Positions 1-11,853 of a stretch of 64,000 bases of DNA are shown in pieces. The DNA is from Capra hircus (Eukaryota > Chordata > Mammalia > Artiodactyla > Bovidae). The position numbers were made by a program, and so were the translations under genes. The notes below the pieces were generated by a model, which was not told where the DNA came from, searched no databases, and saw nothing but the letters and a program-made list of their open reading frames with translations. Position 1 is the stretch's first letter; each line of letters starts with the position of its first letter. The DNA is taken from assembly GCF_001704415.2 (NCBI RefSeq), contig NC_030831.1, positions 42,392,134 to 42,456,133 on the forward strand, in the 5' to 3' direction.

Positions 1-784
1 CAGTTTAAAATAAATAAATTAAAAAAGACAGCCTCTGAATGTCCTTTTTCTTACAGCTTCTATTTCCTATAAAAAGTGGTTTTGGAATTTGACTTAAGCT
101 TTGACTCCGTAGGCCGACGCCCCAGGGACAGTTTTCAGTGGCCTGTAAAAGCTGTCACCCCCCACCATAGTCCAGCCCAGTGGACCACAGCCACCCAGAT
201 CAGAGAACCGGGATCTGACAGGTGTCACTTAGAGGGTGACAGGTGTTATCCTCACAGGAGGCCAGGACCAGGGCTGCAGCAGACAAAGTTGTCCATGTCT
301 CTGTCCTCCCGTGACTCTGGGTCACAGCCCACTTGCATTCAACCTTGTGCCCTGGAACCCTGGTGTGTTGACTCCAGAAACGCAGTGAGAGACAGACTGC
401 AAAGCTCCGAGGAGAGCGTGGGTAGGCATGTGTTCTTTGCGGTGGGCCAGGCTTCTTTACACGTGGCCCTGGCTGGGATTGGAGGTTGCCTGGGGGAGGA
501 AGTGATAAAATTACTAATAAAATGATCAAGTCTCTAGTGTTGAGTGCTGACTTAATCTGGGCACTGGTTTAGGCAAAGCGGCTTGCTTATTTGCCTTCAG
601 CCTCCAAAGACATCTTCCTGACATCCCCCTCGACCAGGCAGAGGGAGATGGACCACTGCCTTTAGCCAGGACTGACCTGGGCCGCCCTCTGCTTCCACAA
701 GCTGTCAACCTACCGAGGGGGTTGGTGCAGATACCTATGAGATATACACAGCAAAATACATGGAGCAGGGGCCTCACACCTAAG
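1..784. other. Gene-free flank, no recognised repeat
   Basis: The first 30 bases are A-rich and could be the tail of a retroposon cut by the window edge. The rest is unique-looking. Open frames of 149 codons (+) and 109 codons (-) overlap each other at about 76-529 and match nothing I recognise, so I do not call a gene. Confidence 0.5.
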
Positions 785-990
785 ACAGGAATCCTGGCTC
801 TGCTGTTGGTAAGCTGTGAAACCCCAGGTAAACCATTTACACTCTAGCCTTAGTTTTCTCATCTATAAAATGGACATAATAGTACCTATGTCTTAGGGTA
901 CCTATGAATGTTCATTGATTACAAAGCACGTGCGATGTTTAGCACAAGAGTTAATGCTTAATAAAGAGTGGTCATATTATTACTATTATA
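785..990 (+). repeat. MIR SINE (ancient mammalian)
   Basis: The order of motifs is that of MIR: a 'ctctgctgttggtaagctgt' stretch, then 'ttttctcatctataaaatgg', then 'ataatagtacctatgtctta', ending near 'ttaatgcttaataaa' and a TTA-rich tail. Divergence is high, as expected for a repeat shared by all mammals. Confidence 0.8.
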
Positions 991-1622
991 ACTCCAGGAA
1001 TCATTATTACATGGTTTGAACCAGGAATTAATAACTTTTTCCAATATGGTATTTAAAAATAAAAATGAAGTCAATCAGACGTCTAAAATCTTGCCTTCTC
1101 TAAGCCTCAATCATAGATCTGGATTCTGACATCAGCATCTTGAAAATGGGCCTAAAAATGGGTTCCAGGGGGCTCACCAGCAGAGTCCCCAGGGAGGTGG
1201 CATTGGAAAGACACTGCTTGCCTTCCAGACAAGGCACAGAGGATATTACACTTATACACTTGGAATCTGACATTCCCAGTCAACCCGGGGCCAAGCTCTG
1301 AAGATGACGTCGGACCTCACAGGGGGAATACTGGATCTTTGGCCGGAATCCTCTGTGAAGCGTGGGAAGAATTCCCTTTACGGGAACCCACAGCAGAGGC
1401 GAGGGATGAGGAGATAGGCCACGCAGAACCGGAGACTGAGCTGGAGGGCTGTTTGGCAGACCAACTCAATTAGAAGAACTCTGCTCAGTGGAAGGTCTTG
1501 GAGTGTCTACAGCGTGACCCAGTTTTATTCATTGGCCTTACAGCTTCTGGTGGACGCTGTCCACAGTGAGCTCATTCCAGTCTCTAGAGAGACAAGAAAC
1601 AGCAGAAATGGATATATAATCT
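991..1622. other. Unclassified gene-free stretch
   Basis: I recognise no gene, RNA or repeat here. Confidence 0.45.
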
Positions 1623-1721
1623 TACCTGGAAACTCCTATGGACAGAGTCTGAGCCTGGTGTGCTACAGTCTATGGTGTCACAAAGAGTTGTACTTGACCT
1701 AGTGACTGAGCACACACACAG
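1623..1721 (+). mobile_element. Bov-tA SINE, 3' half only
   Basis: Only the Bov-A part survives: a degraded 'tcctatggacagag' through 'cacaaagagttg' to 'gtgactgagcacacacaca'. The tRNA-derived head is missing (5' truncation). The short CA tail is typical of the family. Confidence 0.75.
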
Positions 1722-2591
1722 TCCTCCAAAACTCATTTGTTTCGGGCATATGCTTAAGTTACGATTGGCTTATTTTGCATGGAAATCTGTGGGTTATCTT
1801 AATAAAGCCTCTCCCAGCTTCTCCAAGTTGGCTGTGAAGGGCGGTCAGAGGTCACTGTCTTCAACCTTAACCTGTCCTTGGCTGTCTCTCTCCTCACTGG
1901 TCTGGTCAAATCATAGCTGTAGAGATGCAAACACCTCTTGCTTTCTTCAGTAATCTGGACACAGACAGTCTCTTATTTCCAGGTGTGTGGAGGAGAACAG
2001 GGTGTGATATTTTCTAAGATGTAGGTCAAGTTGAGGGGTAATGGAAGAGATTGAAAGATAACATATAACTGGCTCCAGAGGGGATTGCACCCTGCTTCAG
2101 GAAGACCTCCCACCCATCAGGGGGAGGTCGGGTCCTCTTAGAGCCCCCAAGAAGCAAGCCCTCATGATGACTCTGGAGCCCAAATTGTGTGGTGCTGTCC
2201 CATACACAGGGTGACCCAACACATAGCTGTGATGGAAGGGTGCGTGGAGAGGGCTAGGGGGAGTGGGCGGCTTCCTTGAGACTGTCACGCTTTGTGCTCT
2301 GAGCTTCCTCAATCTGTGAAAAGAGCATTTCTCCTCTGAAGGAGTTTTAAAAAAGAGTTTGACACCTTTGCCACCAGCTACAACATAAAAATCATCCGGT
2401 AAAGTGTGGACCAGAGCTACAGGGACCAGACACAGGGAGCAGCATTTTCTCAGCTCAGAGAGGCAGTTGGCAGACAGAAAACCCACTGAGACCCCTGCTA
2501 GATTCTCCTGTGTCCACAATAGTGCTTTATTTTGCGGCATCTAGAGCCACAGAGATCTATTTCGATAATTAGTGAGTCTGAGAAATATTGT
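1722..2591. other. Unclassified gene-free stretch
   Basis: No recognised feature. A minus-strand open frame of 147 codons (2097-2540) has no recognisable domain and no supporting context. Confidence 0.45.
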
Positions 2592-2800
2592 TGTGTTGTT
2601 TAGTCGCTAAGTTTTGTCTAACTCTTTGTGACCCCATGGACTGTAGCCTGTCAACCTCTTCTGTTTATGGGATTCTCTAGGCACGAATATGGAGTGAGTT
2701 GCCATTACCTTTTCCAGGGGATCTTTCTGACCAAGGGACTGAATCTACGTCTCCTGCATTGGCAGGCGGATTCTTTACGGCTGAGCCATCAGCTAAACCC
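2592..2800 (-). mobile_element. Bov-tA SINE, near full length
   Basis: Read on the minus strand it runs from a degraded tRNA head (B-box region near 2740-2760, A-box region near 2770-2795) through the Bov-A body to a 3' tail of TTG repeats at about 2588-2600. Divergence is higher than in most copies here. No clear target-site duplication was found. Confidence 0.85.
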
Positions 2801-3477
2801 TTGCAAAATACTAGCAGCAAGTATTTTCCAAACAAAGAAAGCAAATCGCCTTCAGGCCCTGCAGATGACTTCAGCTATCGTGAACTTTTCATCGTGTGAA
2901 ATCTCGTGACCGAAGGCGTTTGGCAGAAACTGCCCACTGGCCCCCAAGGTCCATTCCCCACTTCGCTCTCTTAAGGACAGTGTTTACTGAGCTTGTTTTA
3001 GGCATTTGGCTGCCAGGATGGAGACTCACTGGGGCAGGCTTTGACTGCCTCTTAGGAGGGCAGTGGGAGTGATACGTACAATGTGCCATCACCCCGAAAG
3101 GAACCACCTGATCCCACCTCTGTATCCCCCTCTGAGTGCTGGGGGATGGGGTGGTCATCAGCGCGTGTGCAGAGGGGATGACACACAAGTCGAGGCTCTG
3201 AACCTGGGTCCACCTCCCTTTGGGGCTCATGAACTCGGACGGCAGAACTCCATCCTGACTTCCACTAATCCCTGTCTGACATCTAGCCTCTCCTTCATTG
3301 TCAGATGTAGTTGATAGACAGCTGTTGTCAACAATCTGTGATTTTTTACCACGATAGAATTAAGGTAATTTCATATGGCAGTTCCGTTTTTGCAAATGTC
3401 CTGGAATACCTCCACTCCTTCTATCCTCAAAATTGTAATTGACGTGAGGTCTGTTGGGAGACCTGGTTACTTAATGT
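2801..3477. other. Unclassified gene-free stretch
   Basis: Open frames of 83-113 codons overlap on the two strands at 2889-3314. None is recognisable, and I see no repeat. Confidence 0.45.
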
Positions 3478-3676
3478 GCTCATGGGTCAGTGGTAAAGAA
3501 TCTGCCAGCAATGTAGGAAATATAAGATATGTGGATTCGATCCCTGGGTAGGGAATATTCCCTGGAGGAGGAAATGGCCACCTACTCCAGTATTCTTGCC
3601 TGGAGAATCCCATGGACAGAGGAGCCTGGCGGGTCATGGAAAAGTCAGACACGACTTAGTGACTAAACAGCAACAA
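3478..3676 (+). mobile_element. Bov-tA SINE, near full length
   Basis: The tRNA-like head has 'ggtaaagaatctgcc' and the B-box motif 'ggattcgatccc'. The Bov-A body follows ('cctggagaatcccatggaca') and ends at 'cgacttagtgactaaacagc'. Confidence 0.9.
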
Positions 3677-5747
3677 AGATTACAAGGGAAATCAATTACA
3701 TTGAAGAACAATTATCAACATAACTGGTTCTTTTATGATCTTATGAGTCTAATTTCATGCAAGTAAAAACATTATTCTAAGGTGGCATCCATCACCTTTA
3801 TCAGACTGCTGAAGCTCCTGATGAGCAGTCAGTTAGGTTTTGGAAAGGTCACCTTTAGCAAGGTAAAACTCCATGCAAACCACCTTCTGAAACCCTTTGC
3901 TACAGTCACTGCGCATCACCCTCTGGTTCAGCCTATGAGGACGTAGCTGACCCCTGCTTGCTGGCGCCTGCCCCTGGGGTCCCCTGTTTAATTTCTCTTG
4001 GCTTGCTTCCCACTCAGGGAAATTGCCAAATGCTCTTCTGCTTAAAATGTTTTTCCATGAACTGCGCTGACTCGCCCTCCCATTAACAGTGTTTCGTGTG
4101 TCCTGTGTCCACATTCCAAAAAGTCTCCCTTGGCTGAAGGCCCTGCAGAGCACAGCTAGTTCCGAGGCCTGGGGCTCGCTCGGCTGGCGCCTTCTGGCCG
4201 CTGCTCCCCCCCGGGCTCAGCTCTCTTGGCTCCTTGCACAACCATCTGGGGAGCATCGCAGAACGCTTTTGAGGGTTCCAAGAGAAGGTTTTCCAAGAAG
4301 GGCAGGTCTGCCCTGGTCGGGATGTCTGGTGAGCTTTCTGTAGTTTGTAGCGTCTGCCAGTTAAGACCTGTTTATTATTTATTATACTCTGTGTGCAGGG
4401 GACCTGGGTAAGCTCTCACCCAACCAGAAGGGACCCACGTGCACCGTTTCGATGGTCCGAATGTTATGGACAGAATGGAGGATAGCACGGCCGACCACAG
4501 CTGCCGTGAGAGGCCTGGGAGAGTCAGGGTGACGGGGCCACAGCCCCCCAGAATCAGACCTCAGTGCTTGTCTGTAGCATGGCTGGGATGGCCTGTTTGG
4601 GTCCCTGGCAGTGAACTGTCTGTAATCCTACCTTTCATCCCCGTGGGACAGAGCAGCCACAGACAGGAGCCTCAGGCCCGGGCAACAACACTCAGAGTTA
4701 ACGTTCCCCTCTTCTCCGCCTTGTCAAATACAAGTTGTCTCTCAGTTCAGAGGCAGCTGGGACTGAGGGTCCTTGCAGAGAGCAGTCCTCAGATGGGGAG
4801 GAGGGTCCATCCTGGGAGAAGTCGGCCTCACAGGAGGTGGTTCAGGTTCACTGCACACTGGTGGGGCCGATGCCCACACTCTGCCCCTCCCTCTGCAGCC
4901 CACATCCTCCTCTGGCTTGGCACGGCTTGCCCAGTGGTGGGGAAACTCCCTCTGTTCGTCACATGGCGAGGGGCCAAGGGAAGGAGGGGGCTCCTGCAGA
5001 AGGACCAAGAGCCGTGGCCCCGGGGCACTGATGGGAGGCTGCAGGGTCTGTCCAGAGCTGCCTGCATGAGCCCAGGGCTGTGCACAAAACAGGCTCAGGC
5101 TCTGTTCCCCGGAAGACACATGTGGCTCCACTCAGGTCGCTCTGGATCATCACGCAGTTTCCTCTTGTTGCTTGCTTTGTTTTTGTTTGTTTTTGAAGAA
5201 CTCACATTTCCTGTGCCCAGGGTTGTCCAAACACCCCCGTGCCCTGCCCTTTCCAGATGGGACATCCTTTGAAGGCGCCCCTGGCCCCCTGCCTGCCCTC
5301 CAACCCCCTCCCACCCTGAGAAGAAGCTCTCGGATGCCTAACACTGGGGTGTTTGGAGCATTTTCTGTTTTTCAGAGCCTAGGGCCCTTGGGAGTATTTC
5401 TCCCAGTGGGAGGGCAGTCCTTTGAAGGTACTTTTGTTTTGAAAGAGAAAAATCAGCTGAAGAAAACAGTGCAAGCTCTCTGGAGGGAAGTGTAGGGGTT
5501 CAGAGACATCAGATGAGAAACACGGAGACTCCACCTATGGCTGGACAACACTGGGGCACCTGAGGTCACATGCATCCAAGTACATATGTGTCCAGGGTGC
5601 TCATATTCATGTGAGGGGGCTCTCTTTGTAAGAGAGACTGTGGTGTACTTGTCCTCTGCCAGGAGGACAATAAGCAATAAACCCAGGCCCCAGCAGAAGA
5701 GGGCCTCTTCCCCTCCTGGGCCCCTGCTCACCCACAGAGGGAGGTAC
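3677..5747. other. Gene-free, GC-rich in 4.2-5.3 kb
   Basis: No recognised repeat. It contains the longest open frame of the window (4439-5272, +, 277 codons). At least six other frames of 64-129 codons on both strands overlap that interval, which points to base composition rather than coding. The predicted protein is rich in Pro, Arg and Ser and has no domain I recognise. Confidence 0.45.
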
Positions 5748-5828
5748 ATCCCATGAACAGGGGAGCCTGGGGCTACAGTCCATAGAGTTGCAAAGAGGTG
5801 GACATGACGTAAATGACTCAGCATGCAC
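5748..5828 (+). mobile_element. Bov-tA 3' fragment in inverted block
   Basis: It runs from 'catcccatgaacag' through 'gttgcaaagagg' to 'aaatgactcagcatgcac'. It abuts an L1 piece at exactly the junction seen at 6998/6999 in the opposite orientation, so it is part of a duplicated block and not an independent insertion. Confidence 0.8.
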
Positions 5829-5914
5829 ATGGTAGTTCTACTTTTAATTTTTTGAGAAATCTTTGTACTCTTTTACACAAGAGCCGCACCAATTTACATT
5901 CCCACCATCAGTAC
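5829..5914 (-). mobile_element. L1 3' fragment in inverted block
   Basis: Reverse-complemented, this matches the L1 segment at about 6913-6998, including shared variants such as 'gagtacaaagatttctcaaa'. It corresponds to the region near the end of L1 ORF2. Confidence 0.8.
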
Positions 5915-5946
5915 ATTGTCTGGAGAATCCCATGGCCAGAGGAGGG
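5915..5946 (+). mobile_element. Short Bov-tA scrap
   Basis: 'tggagaatcccatggccaga' is a Bov-A body motif. It lies on the far side of the inverted L1 piece. It would normally precede, and partly overlaps in consensus terms, the fragment at 5748, so the order is scrambled. Confidence 0.6.
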
Positions 5947-6514
5947 TCCCTTCCACCCCAGGAGGATGCATGGCTTAGCTCTCTCTGTCTCTCCTCACCT
6001 TGAATCTACCTTCTGGCTACAAACCTCCCCTGTCACGTGTGTTTCCAGACAGTAGATGGACTTGGGGTTGCCTGACCTATGAGCTCTCTCCCTTTCTCCT
6101 CTCCTGGGAGCTCTGTCCTCTGGCAGGTGCAGGGCAGGTCACAGTATCCTTGTGTGGTGGGCAAGCACCACTCTACAGCCCCAACTCTCCCCTTCAGTGT
6201 TTCCCAAAGTCTCAACTGAAGAAAACGGAGTTGGGAAATGTGCTTTGATCTCTGTTTGATCTTTGTTTGGGTTTCTACCTGACGCCCAGTGCCTACTTTT
6301 CCATTTGGTTCAGAATCTGCAGAAAGACTGAAATGGATAACAGTTGAGGTTTACTGAGGATTTACTATGTACCAGGGAAGTAAAGTTTTGCAGAACTGAG
6401 GTAAAACGCACCAAGTCTCCAGCTGGTCAGTGCTGGACTGACCGCCACTGGTGATACTGAATTCCCATACTTCCAGGAGTTCAGAATTCAGCAAGTGGGA
6501 CCCTAACACCTTAA
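5947..6514. other. Unclassified gene-free stretch
   Basis: No gene, RNA or repeat recognised. Confidence 0.45.
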
Positions 6515-6645
6515 ACAGCTTCTGCAGAGGAAAGGAAACCATCGACAGAATGAAAAGGCAGCCTAAAGAGTGGGAGAAAGTATTTGCAGGTCACGTATCT
6601 CATAAGGGTTAATATCCAAAAATATGAAGAACTCACTAACTCAAT

Positions 6646-6648
<3 letters not shown>

Positions 6649-6676
<28 letters not shown>
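6649..6676 (+). repeat. Poly(A) tract of 28 bases within L1
   Basis: An uninterrupted A run sits at a point where L1 is normally A-rich. It is probably length-variable. Confidence 0.9.
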
Positions 6677-6998
6677 CAACGAAAACTAAACAACCCAATT
6701 AAAATACAGACAGAGGATCTGAATAGATTTTTTTCCAAAGAAGATATACAGATATCCAAGAGATACATGAAAAGATACTCAGCATCACTAATCAACGCAG
6801 TAATGCAAACAAAAACTGCAAGGAGGTATCACCTCACACCTGTCAGAATGGCTGTTATAAAAAGGACAAGCGATTAGTTTTGGTGAGGTTGTGAAGAAAA
6901 GGGAGCCCTCGTGCACTGCTGATGGGAATGTAATTTGGTGCAGCCATTGTAGAAAAGAGTACAAAGATTTCTCAAAAAATTAAAAGCAGAACTACCAT

Positions 6999-7215
6999 GT
7001 TCGTGCTGAGTCATTTCAGTCATGCCCAACTCTTTGCAACTCTATGGACTGTAGCCCACCAGGCTTCTCTGTCCATGGGATTCTCCAGACAAGAATACTA
7101 GAGTGGGTTGCCATGCCCTCCTTCAGGGGCTCACCCCACCCAGGGATTGAACTCGTGTCTCTTGTGTCTCCTGCATTGTGGGCAGATTCTTTACCCCTGA
7201 GCCACGGGGGAAGCC
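6999..7215 (-). mobile_element. Bov-tA SINE nested in L1
   Basis: Full-length Bov-tA on the minus strand, flanked by a perfect 12-bp target-site duplication 'cagaactaccat' (6987-6998 and 7216-7227). L1 sequence continues without loss on both sides, so the SINE is younger than the L1. Confidence 0.95.
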
Positions 7216-7935
7216 CAGAACTACCATAGGATCCAGCAATTCAACTTCTGGGTGTTTATCAGAAGCAAATGAAAACACTAACTTGAAAAGATACCTGCAC
7301 CTTCATGATCATGGCAGCACTATTTATAATAGCTAAGACATGGAAAAACTGAAGTATCCATCAGTGGGTATAATGGATAGAGAAACTGCAGTATACATAC
7401 ACAGGAGAATATTATTTAGCTGTCTAAAAGAACAAAACCCTACCATTTGTGACACGGATCACCGTAATGCACCCTGAGTGCATTATGCTGAGTGAAATTA
7501 GCCTGAGAAAGACAAATGCCATATAATCTCACTTATTTGTGAAATCTGAAAAAGAAAAAAAAACTAATTCATGTAGAGAACAGATTGGTGGTGGTCAGAG
7601 GCTGGAGTAGGGGCGGGTGACCTGGAGGAGGTCAAAAGGCACAAACTTGCAGTTATGAAGTAGGCCAGTCCCGGGGCTGTGGCGCGCAGCACCAGTGTGG
7701 TAACTCTAGTCAGCAATACCGTTTTGCAAATTTGGGATCTGCCATGAAAGTAGATTTTTAAAGTTCTCATCACAAGGAAAAAAAAAAGTTCTGCAATTAT
7801 GTGAGGTGATGGATATTAACTAGACTGTTATGGTGATCATGTTGCAAAACATACAAATACTGAATTATTATGTCATACACCAGAAAGGAATACAACACAT
7901 GTCCGTTATGCCTCAATTTTAAAAAGAATAAAGTT

Positions 7936-8369
7936 TAGCAATTTAACTAGAAAAAACTTCCATGGGACAGAGAATGAAGGGAAAGACAAAGGCAGGGAGC
8001 TGGAGAGAGACCCAGAGACGGTTGATGGAGGTGGTCCTCAGAGCGCTGACAGGTACAGAGAAGTCCCCACTCCCCATGCCCTTGCCGGCCGGTGCTAGGG
8101 CGCACCGCTATAAAAACCAGAGATTTGTTGACCATACATCCTGGATTTTCTGGGATCTCCCTGATTTCAACTGTTTTTTCTTCCTGCCAGCTATTTCCAA
8201 CATGACTCCAAAAATAGAGATGATGTAAGTGTGGAGGTTTTGGAAGCTTGAACCATCTGTCCGGACTTTGAAAACATCCTTGTTCATGGATGGAGAATCA
8301 TAAACACAATTTCCAAACAGGACTTTTTTTCCCTCTCCCATGTCTCCTTTACCAGTATGTGAGGTAAAG
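7936..8369. other. Unclassified stretch between L1 and BovB
   Basis: No gene or repeat recognised. Confidence 0.45.
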
Positions 8370-9465
8370 GAGAAAAAGCAAGAGAGTTCTAGAAAAACAT
8401 CTACTTGTGCTTTACTGACTATGCCAAAGCCTTTGACTGTGTGGATCACAACAAGCTGTAGAAAATTCAGGAGGTGGGAATACCAGACCACCTGACCTGC
8501 CTCCTGAGAAATCTGTATGCAGGTCAAGAAGCAACAGTTAGAACTGGACAAGGAACAACAGACTAGTTCCAAACTGGGAAAGGAGTACATCAAGGTTGTA
8601 TGTTGTCACCCTGCTTATTTAACTTATATGCAGAGTATATCATATGAAATGCTGGGCTGGATGAAGCACAAACTGGAATCAAGATTGCTGGGAGAAATAT
8701 CAATAACTTCAGATATGCAGATTATACTACCTTATGGCGGAAACTGAAGAACTAAAGAGCTTCTTAAAGAAAATTAAGAGGAGAGTGAAAAAGCTGGCTT
8801 AAAACTCTACATTCAGAAAACTAAAATCATGGCATCTGGTCCCATCTTCATGGCAAATAGATGGGGAAACAATGCAAACAGTGAGAGGCTTTATTTTTTG
8901 GGCTCCAAAATCACTGCAGATGGTGACTACAGTCATGTAATTAAAAGATGCTCGCTCCAACCTAGACAGTGTATTAAAAAGCAGAGACATTACTGCCAAC
9001 ATAGGTCCGTCTAGTCAAAGCTATAGTTTTTCAAGTAGTCATGTATGGATGTGAGAGTTGGACTATAAAGAAAGCTGAGCGCCAAAGAATTGATACTTTT
9101 GAACTGTGGTGTTGGAGAAGACTCTTGAGAGTCCCTTGGACTGCAAGGAGATCCAACTAGTCCATCTTAAAGGAAATCAGTCCTGAATATTCATTGGAAG
9201 GACTGATGCTGAAGCTGAAACTCCAATACTTTGGCCCCCTAATGCGAAGAACTGATGCATTGGAAAAGACCCTGGTGTTGGGAAAGATTAAAGGCAGGAG
9301 AAGAAGGGGATCATCGAGGATGAGATAGCATCACTGACTTGATGAACATGAGTTTGAGTAAGCTCCGGGAGTTAGTGATAGACAGGGAAGCCTGGCATGT
9401 TACAGTCTCTGGGGTCGCAAAGAATCAGACATGACTGAGTGACTGAACTGAACTGAAGGGAGATG
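8370..9465 (+). mobile_element. BovB (RTE) LINE, 5'-truncated, decayed
   Basis: BovB is an RTE-type non-LTR retrotransposon whose single large ORF encodes endonuclease and reverse transcriptase. This copy starts inside the reverse transcriptase ('aaaaagcaagagagttctag') and runs through the palm and thumb to the 3' end with its 'gactgaactgaactgaa' tail. The endonuclease part is missing. The frame is broken many times by stops and indels. The catalytic YADD box reads Tyr-Ala-Asp-Tyr at 8714-8725, so one catalytic aspartate is lost. This copy looks clearly older than the one at 41000-42243. Confidence 0.92.
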
Positions 9466-9743
9466 GTGCTAAGAGAGGAAAAAATGAATTAAAACATTTA
9501 TAAAAATCCACCAGAACGTTTTAAATGCAGTGTTTGTTTTCTCTCTTCAGCTCCTGTGGAGTCAAAAGGCAAGGCCAATGGCCGACATTCCAACCAGGAG
9601 CTAGGATCATATGGGGCCCAGTGGTCTGCTTTAGAGTAACCACAGGACACCTGGGGGTGGGGGAGGGGAGCCAGGGCCAGGGCTGGGGCCCTCCTTCTCT
9701 TGGTAGTTGAGGGGGTTTCTGATCTCACCTGCCCAGGGAATGC
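9466..9743. other. Unclassified, with G-rich run
   Basis: Unique-looking sequence. A G-run cluster at 9653-9690 fits a G-quadruplex pattern. Confidence 0.45.
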
Positions 9744-9754
9744 AAAGTGTTATT

Positions 9755-9977
9755 GGGTACATGCATGCTAAGTTTCTTCAATTATGTCTTTGTGACCCTA
9801 TAGACTATAGCCCATCAGGCTCCTCTGTCCATGGGATTCTCCAGGCAAGAATACTGGAGTAGACAGCCATGCCCTCCTCCAGGGGATCTTCCCCCTCAGG
9901 CATTGAACCTTTGTCTCTTGCATTGTCTCCTGCATTGAAGGCAGATTCTTTACCACAGAGCCTCCAGGGAAGCCTGG
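9755..9977 (-). mobile_element. Bov-tA SINE with TSD
   Basis: Full-length minus-strand copy flanked by the 11-bp duplication 'aaagtgttatt' (9744-9754 and 9978-9988). It carries a short internal repeat of the 'tctcttgcattgtctcctgc' segment in the tRNA-derived head. Confidence 0.93.
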
Positions 9978-9988
9978 AAAGTGTTATT

Positions 9989-11699
9989 AGATTTGGGCAA
10001 ACCCCACCAGAAAAGTTCTTCTTTTCTGGGCATTGTGCTTCTTCCACTTGCATCCCTTTGGACTGAGATGCCCTCCCATGAGCCTTCGTTTGCAGGAGGG
10101 AAGGTCATCCCTGATGGTAAAGACAGTCTCTGATGATGCTCTCATCTTAATGAAACAGAGGAAGCACTTGGGCACCGGCAGTGAAGGTGGGTGGGGGCAG
10201 GAAGTAGAGCCAGTCCCTTGGTGTTTCAGGCCAGACTTGGGGGTCTGTCTTCTGGCACCGCCTCTTTAAGCGTCTTGCGCAGGGAAGCTGGTGTCCTCCT
10301 CAGCACTCAGGGCTCTATGGCCATGAGCTGGATTTTGCGCGGCTGCCTGAAGGGCTCTGGAGCCAGCAGAGTCCTGAAAGCTCACTGCAGCCTCTTAGGC
10401 AGAATCCCGTGACCTTGCATATCACTCAACAGCCCTCCGCTTCCCCAAAGGCTCCCCAGCCTTCCTTGCAGCCTCGCTGTGGCCAGCAGCTGGTCAAGTC
10501 ACTTTTCCTCTCCTCCCATCATGATGGCCAATCTAAAGTCTGGGCAGGCTGGGGAAGTAGGGAGTGCCCAGCAGATACGAAATTTCTGCTTCTTCCTGTA
10601 GGTTCTCCCACTGTCTACTGCTGCAGACAGCAGCTGCTGCCAAGCCACTCTCTGGCTCCTGCAGAATTTCTGTGGATGTCCACCCCCTCATCCAGGAGGT
10701 CCAACCCTGCCTGTGAGACACTGAGGGGTTAGTGGGACGCTGCCATGTCCACGAGATAAAGTGAGCAGGTTACACATGCAAGTTCTACCCACAGTGAGCA
10801 CTGTGGCAGTGTCTTTGTGAAGAACCTTTGAGGGGAGCACCTTCTACTAGGAAGCTCGTTCTGGATAACGCCGCAGAAAGGCTTACCTCGGTGCACATGC
10901 CAAATCCTTCATCAAATAGCGACGTACAGTGGGAGCTGCCAAGACTCACTGGATGAAAGCCAGCATGACTTCTCCCTCCAGGGCTATAAGCAGATGGAAT
11001 TCAGTGTATTCCACACAGTATGAATGAATGAGGCAGGGAAGAAAGTGCCTCAGAGAATCTGCTGCAAATACCTTAGACGATAAAAAGACTGTTTCTCTGT
11101 ATTAATATTTTATTGTCGGGGGTCATTGCCAGTTGGCTGGGCTTCCTGCTTGAATGAGCAGAGCTGTCACTCTGACTCCAAATGCTGCTGCTTTTGAGAA
11201 ACCCCACGCAGGCACGCTGTCAACCAACCACAGACCAGTCCTAACTGGTGCCAAGCAGGCGATGCCTATAACCTGAAAAAGTCAGGCAAAGTGTCCAAGA
11301 TCATGCCAGAGGGGAGGGAAAAATGAAAAAAATTGTACCTTCCACGAAAATATTATCTCAGACTGAAGATGCAGATGAAACCTAACCAAACTAAATTTCA
11401 AATTAGACTTTTCAAAATTTCTAAATGAAAAAGATCAATGTTGCATGAGATCATTCATTGTTTGATCTTTTCCCCTGATAGTTCCATATTTATGAGAAAG
11501 TGGTGTGTATGGTTTAGCTTGTGCCCGGTAACATACATTTCTCAATGGGGTCTCTTGTCATGTTGGTTGGGGAGCACAGCTGACCATTTGGAGAGACAAC
11601 TGGTCTTAACTCTAAACTCCTGAGGCATAGCCTCTAGAGGCCCACAAAGATTCTGAGATTTCTAGCGTTCTGATGTATAGAGGTAGAGGCTACTGAAGA
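9989..11699. other. Unclassified gene-free stretch
   Basis: About 1.7 kb without a recognised repeat or gene. Open frames reach only 107 codons and overlap on both strands. Confidence 0.45.
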
Positions 11700-11853
11700 C
11701 CAGCATCCACCTATCCTCCCATCTATCCATCCATCCATCTACTCATCCATTTTTCCATCCATCCACTCATTTACCCATCTACTACCCATCTTTCCATCCA
11801 TCCACCCACCCATCCATTTACCCATCTACCCATCCACCCATCCATCCATCCAA
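11700..11853 (+). repeat. Imperfect (ATCC)n tetranucleotide repeat
   Basis: About 150 bp of degenerate ATCC/CATC units with ACCC, TTTC and CTCA variants, for example 'atctatccatccatccatct'. The interruptions suggest an old, partly decayed array. Confidence 0.93.

Larger units (their letters stand above)
6515..7935 (+). mobile_element. L1 LINE, 5'-truncated 3' part
   Basis: The sequence begins in the ORF2 C-terminal region ('cttctgcagaggaaaggaaa'). It passes the 'gttaatatccaaaaatatga' and 'aagatatacagatatccaag' motifs and runs through the 3' untranslated region to an AATAAA-containing end near 7930. The frame is broken throughout. A 28-base A run (6649-6676) has expanded inside it, and a Bov-tA has inserted at 6998/6999. 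All 5' parts (promoter, ORF1, endonuclease, reverse transcriptase) are absent. Confidence 0.9.

Noticed and set aside
4439..5272. 277-codon plus-strand open frame, the longest in the window
   Set aside because: The interval is GC-rich and crossed by many other frames on both strands. The protein has no recognisable domain, and no splice or promoter context supports it.
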